Part shown: in pieces, positions 59,756 through 64,000 of the stretch
Position numbering within the stretch: position 1 is the first letter of the stretch
Layout of the letters: each line of letters opens with the position of its first letter
Assembly: GCF_000421825.1 (NCBI RefSeq)
Contig: NZ_ATXT01000017.1
Span: 124,001 to 188,000, forward strand
Source of the DNA: Humibacter albus DSM 18994
Lineage (GTDB): Bacteria; Actinomycetota; Actinomycetes; Actinomycetales; Microbacteriaceae
DNA: 64,000 bases
Direction: 5' to 3'
Notes under the pieces: generated by a model
Databases searched by the model: none
What the model saw: the letters and a program-made list of their open reading frames with translations, nothing else
What the model was told of the DNA's origin: nothing
Made by a program: the position numbers and the translations under genes

Positions 59756-60241
59756 TCAGGCCGCCAAGCCGAGCTTCTTGCGCAGGGACGCGACGTGGCC
59801 CGTGGCCTTCACGTTGTACAGCGCGAGGCGCAGAGTGCCGTCCGCGTTGACGACGAAGGTGGAGCGAAGCACGCCGGTCATCAGCTTGCCGTAGAGCGAC
59901 TTCTCGCCGTACGCGCCGTACAGCTTGTGCACCGCGAGATCCGGGTCGGAGAGCAGCGGGAAGTTGAGCCGGTCGCGCTCGCGAAACTTCGTCAGCGTCG
60001 CCGGGTCGTCCTTCGAGACGCCGAGCACCTGGAAGCCGGCGGATGCCAGTGAGTTGATGTTGTCGCGGAAGTCGCAGGCCTCCTTCGTGCAGCCGGGCGT
60101 CATCGCGGCGGGGTAGAAGTACACGATCACGTCGTGACCGGCGAAGTCGTGCAGCGACACCTCCTCGCCGTCCTGGTCGAGCAGGGTGAAGTCGGGTGCT
60201 GCGTCGCCCGTGGAGAGGCGGAAGGAAGCCGTATCGGTCAT
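59756..60241 (-). CDS. bcp: Thioredoxin-dependent peroxiredoxin, Bcp/PrxQ type
   Basis: Reduces peroxides using thioredoxin. The 161-residue chain has the APDFTLLDQDGEEVSL opening, YFYPAAMTPGCTKEACDFRD with peroxidatic Cys51 and resolving Cys56 five residues on (atypical 2-Cys, PrxQ spacing), GVSKDDPATLTKF, and FPLLSDPDLAVHKLYGAYGEKSLYG. RSTFVVNADGT closes the fold. ATG 60241 is chosen because TAGCGT is seven bases before it, and the conserved domain starts here. An open frame runs further upstream but is Arg-rich shadow. Confidence 0.94.
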   Translation of the reverse strand: MTDTASFRLSTGDAAPDFTLLDQDGEEVSLHDFAGHDVIVYFYPAAMTPGCTKEACDFRDNINSLASAGFQVLGVSKDDPATLTKFRERDRLNFPLLSDPDLAVHKLYGAYGEKSLYGKLMTGVLRSTFVVNADGTLRLALYNVKATGHVASLRKKLGLAA

Positions 60242-60248
60242 GCAGTCC

Positions 60249-60254
60249 ACGCTA
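60249..60254 (-). promoter_or_regulatory. -10 element (TAGCGT) for leaderless bcp
   Basis: On the minus strand TAGCGT, seven bases, ATG 60241. Confidence 0.45.
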
Positions 60255-60290
60255 ATGGGCTGGCCGCGGTCCAGCGGCCGGTGCCGATCG

Positions 60291-61355
60291 TCAGCCGAAC
60301 GTGGCCAGCAGCCGCTGCAGCGAGTCGAGCCGCGCGTGGCCGCGTTCGCCGAGCTCGCCGGCGTCGACCGCTTCGACGATGGCGCAGTCGGGAGCATCCG
60401 GCAGATGCGTGCAGCCGCGCGGACAATTCTCGGCGATGGCGGCGAGGTCGGTGAACGATCGGAGGATGTTCGCCGGATCCACGTGCCCCAGTCCGAAAGA
60501 CCGCACCCCTGGCGTGTCGATGATCCAGCCTCCGCCGTGCGGCGTGCGCAGCCGCAGCGAGACCGTCGACGACGACGTGTGGCGGCCACGCCCGGTCACC
60601 TCGTTCACGTGGCCGGTCGCGCGGTCCGCTCCGGGGACGAGTGCGTTCACGAGCGTCGACTTGCCCACGCCCGAGTGACCGACCGCGACCGTGTCGTGAC
60701 CGGCCAGAGCGCGGGACAGGGCGTCGAGCGGGATGCCGGCCGCGGCGTCCGCAGACCCTCCTGCCGTCGTCGAGAGGAAGACCGGAAGGTCGAGTCCGGC
60801 GAAGTTCTCCAAGAACGGTGCGGGGTCGGCGAGATCGGTCTTCGTCACGCAGAGCAGCGGCGCGATGCCGGCATCGTAGGCGGCGACCAGGTAACGATCG
60901 ACGAGCCGCGTACGAGGCTCTGGGTTCGCCGCCGCGACCACGATGAGCATCTGGTCGGCGTTGGCGACGATGATGCGCTCGACGGCATCCGTGTCGTCGG
61001 CGCTGCGGCGCAGCAGCGTGTGGCGATCACGGATGCGCACGATACGGGACAGCGTGCCCGTCTCACCGCTGGTGTCGCCGACGATGTCGACCCGGTCGCC
61101 GGTGACGACCGGCTGTTTGCGCAACTCGCGGGCACGGGCGGCGATGGCTTCGTGCTCGTCGGGCGAGTCCTCGTCGACGAGCACGGTGTAGCGACCCCGG
61201 TCCACACCGAGCACGCGAGCCTCGACGGCGTCGTCGTGCTCGGGCCGTTGCTTCGTGCGCGGCCGGTTGCCCTTCGGGTTCGGACGCACGCGCACCGACG
61301 ACTCGTCGTACTCTTCGTACGGCTCGTCCTCGTCGTCGGTGTCCCACCAGCTCAC
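60291..61355 (-). CDS. rsgA: Small ribosomal subunit biogenesis GTPase RsgA
   Basis: Circularly permuted GTPase that checks 30S subunit maturation, 354 residues. The N-terminal acidic lead (SWWDTDDEDEPYEEYDESS) is unusual, followed by an OB-fold (VEARVLGVDRGRYTVLVD). The permuted order is visible: G4 TKTD near 170, G1 GHSGVGKSTLVN near 230, GHVNEVTGRGRHTS, then G3 DTPG near 280. The zinc knuckle NCPRGCTHLPDAPDC supplies C-x3-C-x-H-x6-C. GTG 61355 follows GAGAGGGG and lies 16 bp after aroA, so the two form an operon, as in mycobacteria. Confidence 0.95.
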   Translation of the reverse strand: MSWWDTDDEDEPYEEYDESSVRVRPNPKGNRPRTKQRPEHDDAVEARVLGVDRGRYTVLVDEDSPDEHEAIAARARELRKQPVVTGDRVDIVGDTSGETGTLSRIVRIRDRHTLLRRSADDTDAVERIIVANADQMLIVVAAANPEPRTRLVDRYLVAAYDAGIAPLLCVTKTDLADPAPFLENFAGLDLPVFLSTTAGGSADAAAGIPLDALSRALAGHDTVAVGHSGVGKSTLVNALVPGADRATGHVNEVTGRGRHTSSSTVSLRLRTPHGGGWIIDTPGVRSFGLGHVDPANILRSFTDLAAIAENCPRGCTHLPDAPDCAIVEAVDAGELGERGHARLDSLQRLLATFG

Positions 61356-61371
61356 CCGGCCGACACCCCTC

Positions 61372-62745
61372 TCAGCCCGCCGCTGTGCCGACGTCGCCGT
61401 CGAGCATCGTCCGCCAGAGCTGCGTGAACTGGGGAAGCGTCTTGTGCGTGGCCTCGACGTTCTCGATCTGCACGCCCGGCACCGCGAGGCCGATCAGGGC
61501 GCCGCTGGTGGACATGCGGTGATCGTCGTAGCTGTGCCAGAGCCCGCCGTGCAGCGGCTGCGGCATGATGCGCAGGCCGTCGTCGAGTTCATCGACCTCG
61601 CCGCCGAGTGCGCGGATCTCGGTGGCGAGCGCTGCCAGCCGGTCGGTCTCGTGGTTGCGGATGTGGCCGATGCCCGTGATGGTGCTGGGCGAGTCGGCGA
61701 GAGCCGCGAGAGCAGCGACCGTCGGGGCGAGCTCGCCGCCCCTGGTGAGGTCGAGGTCGGCACCGTGGATGCCGTCGCCTCCGCGCACGGTCAGCGAACC
61801 GTTCGCGCGCTCCACGGTGGCGCCGAAGGAGGGCAGGATGTCGGCGAGGTGAGCACCGACCTGTGTCGTGGCATCCGGCCAGCCGATGATGGTGACGCTG
61901 CCGCCCGTGACCAACGCGGCCGCGAGGAACGGCGCGGCGTTGGAGAGGTCGGGCTCGATGTCGAGGTCACGGCCCTCGATGGGGCCGGGCTGCACGTTCC
62001 AGGAGCCGGTCGCCGCCGACGAGACGGGCACTCCGCGTCGGCGCAACGCGTCGATCGTCATCTCGATGTGCGGCAGGCTGGGCAGTCGCTCCCCGACGTG
62101 CGTCAGCTGCAGCCCCTGGTCGAAACGGGCCGCCGACAGCAACAGGCCGGAGACGAACTGGCTGGACGCCGATGCGTCGATCTCGATCGCCCCTCCGGCC
62201 ACGCTGCCCGTACCGTGCACGGTGAACGGAAGCCCACCGCGGCGGTCATCGTTCACATCGACGCCCAGTGCACGCAGCGCCGCGATGATGCCGCGCATCG
62301 GTCGGGAACGCGCGGAATCGTCAGCGTCGAAGGTGGTCGGACCGAGTGCGAGCGCAGCCACGGGCGGCACGAATCGCATCACCGTTCCGGCCTGGCCGCA
62401 GTCGATAGTGGTGCTCCCCGTGAGCTCTTCGGGGGGCGTGATGCGCCAGTCCGCTCCGAACGGGCCCGAGCCCTCCACGTTCTCGATGCGGGCTCCGAGC
62501 GCGCGCAGCGCGGCGACCATGTTCGCGCTGTCTTTGGAGTGCAGCGGTGCACGGAGCAGGGAGGGGGCATCCGCGAGCGCGGAGAGCACGAGCTCGCGGT
62601 TCGTGATCGACTTCGATCCCGGCAGGCTCAGGCTGGCTCGCACCGGTTCCGTGGCGGTAGGCGCCGCCCACAATCGCTCCGGCTCATCGGGAGCTCGATC
62701 GCCGTATGGATCGAAGTCCGGAGAGGAATATTTCGAGATCAACAT
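61372..62745 (-). CDS. aroA: 5-enolpyruvylshikimate-3-phosphate synthase
   Basis: Shikimate-pathway enzyme that transfers enolpyruvyl from PEP to shikimate-3-phosphate. The 457 residues include SLPGSKSITNRELVLSALADAP near 45 (Lys, Ser and Arg for substrate), DCGQAGTVMRFVPP near 120 with the family's GT-x-RF block, RPMRGIIAAL, EPDLSNAAPFLAAALV near 255, HIRNHETDRL and SYDDHRMSTSGALIGLAVPG near 410. About 25 extra N-terminal residues (SSPDFDPYGDRAPDEPERL) precede the core. ATG 62745 has no ribosome-binding site; TACTGT nine bases upstream suggests a near-leaderless transcript. Its 5' end overlaps a candidate SigR promoter for the divergent sigR gene. Confidence 0.96.
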   Translation of the reverse strand: MLISKYSSPDFDPYGDRAPDEPERLWAAPTATEPVRASLSLPGSKSITNRELVLSALADAPSLLRAPLHSKDSANMVAALRALGARIENVEGSGPFGADWRITPPEELTGSTTIDCGQAGTVMRFVPPVAALALGPTTFDADDSARSRPMRGIIAALRALGVDVNDDRRGGLPFTVHGTGSVAGGAIEIDASASSQFVSGLLLSAARFDQGLQLTHVGERLPSLPHIEMTIDALRRRGVPVSSAATGSWNVQPGPIEGRDLDIEPDLSNAAPFLAAALVTGGSVTIIGWPDATTQVGAHLADILPSFGATVERANGSLTVRGGDGIHGADLDLTRGGELAPTVAALAALADSPSTITGIGHIRNHETDRLAALATEIRALGGEVDELDDGLRIMPQPLHGGLWHSYDDHRMSTSGALIGLAVPGVQIENVEATHKTLPQFTQLWRTMLDGDVGTAAG

Positions 62746-62750
62746 CGATT
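62725..62750 (+). promoter_or_regulatory. Candidate SigR-dependent promoter ahead of the long sigR start
   Basis: GGAAT (62725-62729), 18-bp spacer, ATT (62748-62750): one mismatch from the SigR/SigH consensus GGAAT-N18-GTT. A transcript from here would include the SD-led ATG at 62813. It lies inside the first codons of divergent aroA. Confidence 0.5.
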
Positions 62751-62918
62751 GACAACAGTACCGGCGCCGTGCGAATGGATGCCGATCACACGACACGAGA
62801 GGAGAGTGCGGCATGCCCGAGGCGCTGCTCGACGCACCTCTCGTTACTCCGCTCCTCCCGCTCCGGAGCCTGCGTGACGGGCATCCGTGGCACCAGGGGC
62901 GACGGGCGGCGGTCAGCC

Positions 62919-62924
62919 TAGACT
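62919..62924 (+). promoter_or_regulatory. -10 element (TAGACT) for a leaderless short sigR form
   Basis: TAGACT is five bases before GTG 62930 and eight before ATG 62933, with no ribosome-binding site. Confidence 0.5.
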
Positions 62925-62932
62925 GGGCCGTG

Positions 62933-63592
62933 ATGTCGAATCCAACCGAGGAATCCTCCCCGAGCAAGGGCGACCTGTTCGAGGAGCAGGCGCTGCCCTT
63001 CATGGATCAGCTGTATGCGGCGGCGTTGCGCATGACGCGCAATCCGGCCGACGCGCAAGATCTCGTGCAGGAGACGTTCGTCAAGGCGTACGCGGCCTTC
63101 GGCCAGTTCAAGCAGGGCACGAACCTGAAGGCCTGGCTGTACCGCATTCTCACGAACACGTTCATCAACACGTACCGCAAGAAGCAGCGCGAGCCGTATC
63201 AGAACGCGATCGACGAGCTGGAGGACTGGCAGCTCGGCGGTGCGACCTCGACGACCTCGTCGACATCGCGGTCCGCCGAAGCAGAGGCGATCGATCATCT
63301 GCCGGACTCCGACGTGAAGAATGCGCTCCAGGGGATCCCCGAGGACTTTCGCCTCGCGGTCTACCTGGCCGATGTCGAAGGCTTCTCCTACCAGGAGATC
63401 GCCGACATCATGAAGACCCCGATCGGCACCGTGATGAGCCGTCTGCATCGTGGCAGGCGGTTGCTGCGGGAGCTGTTGACGGATTACGCGCGCGAGCGCG
63501 GTCTGAGTGCTGTGCGCAACAGCGACGCCGATCCCGAGACGGCGAGCACGAAGAAGACCCGCGCCGTGCAGAACACCGGGAGCACCAAATGA
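62933..63592 (+). CDS. sigR: ECF sigma factor of the SigR/SigH thiol-stress type
   Basis: Directs transcription of thioredoxin and other oxidative and heat-stress genes. Short form: 219 residues. Region 2 has [31 protein letters not shown] and [24 protein letters not shown]; region 4 has [48 protein letters not shown]. An Ser/Thr-rich linker ([16 protein letters not shown]) lies between them. The frame is open back to ATG 62813, which has AGGAGAG six bases upstream and would add 40 residues; this mirrors the two SigR isoforms of Streptomyces. The gene overlaps the anti-sigma gene by 4 bp (ATGA). The neighbourhood (aroA, rsgA, whiB1, pdtaS) matches the mycobacterial sigH region. Confidence 0.93.
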   Translation: MSNPTEESSPSKGDLFEEQALPFMDQLYAAALRMTRNPADAQDLVQETFVKAYAAFGQFKQGTNLKAWLYRILTNTFINTYRKKQREPYQNAIDELEDWQLGGATSTTSSTSRSAEAEAIDHLPDSDVKNALQGIPEDFRLAVYLADVEGFSYQEIADIMKTPIGTVMSRLHRGRRLLRELLTDYARERGLSAVRNSDADPETASTKKTRAVQNTGSTK

Positions 63593-63831
63593 GCGACTGC
63601 GGTTGCACCAAGGCCAAGAAAGACCTGGAAGAGTATCTGCACAACGAGCTGCAGGCGGATGACGCTGCAGACATCCGCGAGCACCTCGAGAACTGCTCGG
63701 ACTGCCAGAACGAGGTCCACGTCGGCGTCGTACTGACCGAAGTGGTGCAGCGCGCGTGCAAGGAGACGGCGCCCGAGGAGCTTCGGGTGCAGGTACTGGC
63801 CAAGCTGCGGAGCATCCAGGCCACGCACTGA
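63589..63831 (+). CDS. rsrA: Zinc-containing redox-sensitive anti-sigma factor (RsrA/RshA)
   Basis: Binds and inhibits the upstream sigma factor until disulfide stress releases zinc. The 80-residue protein has the ZAS motif His32-x3-Cys36-x2-Cys39 in [11 protein letters not shown]. The N-terminal MSDCGC offers Cys4/Cys6, one of which should be the fourth zinc ligand and redox trigger. A further Cys57 corresponds to the C-terminal cysteine region of RsrA. The start overlaps the sigR stop by 4 bp. A UUCG-capped hairpin directly follows the gene. Confidence 0.94.
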   Translation: MSDCGCTKAKKDLEEYLHNELQADDAADIREHLENCSDCQNEVHVGVVLTEVVQRACKETAPEELRVQVLAKLRSIQATH

Positions 63832-63848
63832 CGGGGCTTCGGTCCCGT
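63831..63848 (+). terminator. UUCG-tetraloop hairpin after rsrA
   Basis: ACGGGGC, TTCG loop, GTCCCGT: a 7-bp stem (one G-T pair) closed by a C(UUCG)G tetraloop, starting at the last base of the rsrA stop codon. Confidence 0.6.
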
Positions 63849-63889
63849 GTCGCGGGTCGGACGGCGCCGCTTCGACGCGCGAGGCGTGC

Positions 63890-64000
63890 TCAGCGGGTCC
63901 GTGCCTTCCGGGCTCGGCGGCGCAGCACCAGTGCAGCCGCTCCCGCGATCAGGGCGATCAGCGCGAGAGCCAGAGGCGTCGCGAGGTTCGAGCCGGTCGT
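63890..64000 (-). CDS. C-terminus of a probable sortase-anchored surface protein (cut by the window edge)
   Basis: Only the last 36 residues are visible on the minus strand, with the stop at 63890-63892. They begin TTGSNLATPLALALIAL, continue as a hydrophobic stretch and end in RRRARKARTR. This is the sorting-signal layout, and if the two preceding residues are Leu-Pro the motif would be LPTTG. The rest of the protein lies beyond the right edge, so identity and even the sorting call are provisional. Confidence 0.55.
   Translation of the reverse strand, partial: TTGSNLATPLALALIALIAGAAALVLRRRARKARTR

Overview
The window is about two-thirds G+C, densely packed and rich in actinobacterial marker genes: two WhiB proteins, MtrA-MtrB-LpqB, PdtaS, a SigR/RsrA-type sigma/anti-sigma pair, DUF3499 and DUF5719 proteins, and a SecA without a zinc tail. 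Gene order, codon use and the very frequent 'TAnnnT, six or seven bases, start codon' pattern of leaderless genes point to a member of the Microbacteriaceae or a close relative. This is inferred from protein families and layout; there is no rRNA here to confirm it.

Bases 1-22662 form a surface-polysaccharide locus. It holds an ABC-2 export permease (cut at base 1), a GT2 glycosyltransferase, two tandem giant two-domain transferases (1737-5099 and 5179-8484) that I recognise as homologues of the meningococcal W-135/Y capsule polymerase SiaD (hexosyltransferase plus sialyltransferase in one chain), and a small unknown GT-B-like protein. Next come genes for nonulosonic (sialic-like) acids. All six pseudaminic acid functions are present (PseB, PseC, a PseG-PseH fusion, PseI, PseF). 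A second synthase/cytidylyltransferase set follows a different design (a synthase without a SAF domain, and a cytidylyltransferase fused to a KdsC-like phosphatase), which would fit Kdn. Two O-antigen ligase/polymerase-like membrane proteins, ManA and GalE complete the block. Together they suggest a capsule or teichulosonic-acid-like wall polymer of alternating hexose and nonulosonate.

Bases 22806-30561 carry the conserved whiB2 neighbourhood: whiB2, a repeat-rich spacer, a large membrane GT2 protein, a DUF5719 protein, a degenerate metallopeptidase, a DUF3499 protein and S-adenosylhomocysteinase. Bases 30935-42514 carry an RDD-SpoIIM-DUF58-MoxR-DUF4350-DUF4129-membrane protein cluster, interrupted by aquaporin, furA and katG. 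Bases 42729-52995 carry mtrA-mtrB-lpqB, a BrnT-like toxin-antitoxin pair next to an RHS-gene remnant, comF, hpf and secA.

Bases 53006-64000 hold a DUF6459-like gene, a hypothetical, an excisionase-type HTH gene, a SAF/CpaB plus TadZ pair, pdtaS, whiB1, a small membrane protein, bcp, rsgA, aroA, sigR-rsrA and the tail of a probable sortase-type surface protein. Repeats are unusually common at gene ends (5-, 11-, 14- and 21-bp tandem units), and the MtrB homologue has a novel-looking Lys/Glu/His repeat tail. No tRNA, rRNA, CRISPR array, transposase or prophage gene was seen.
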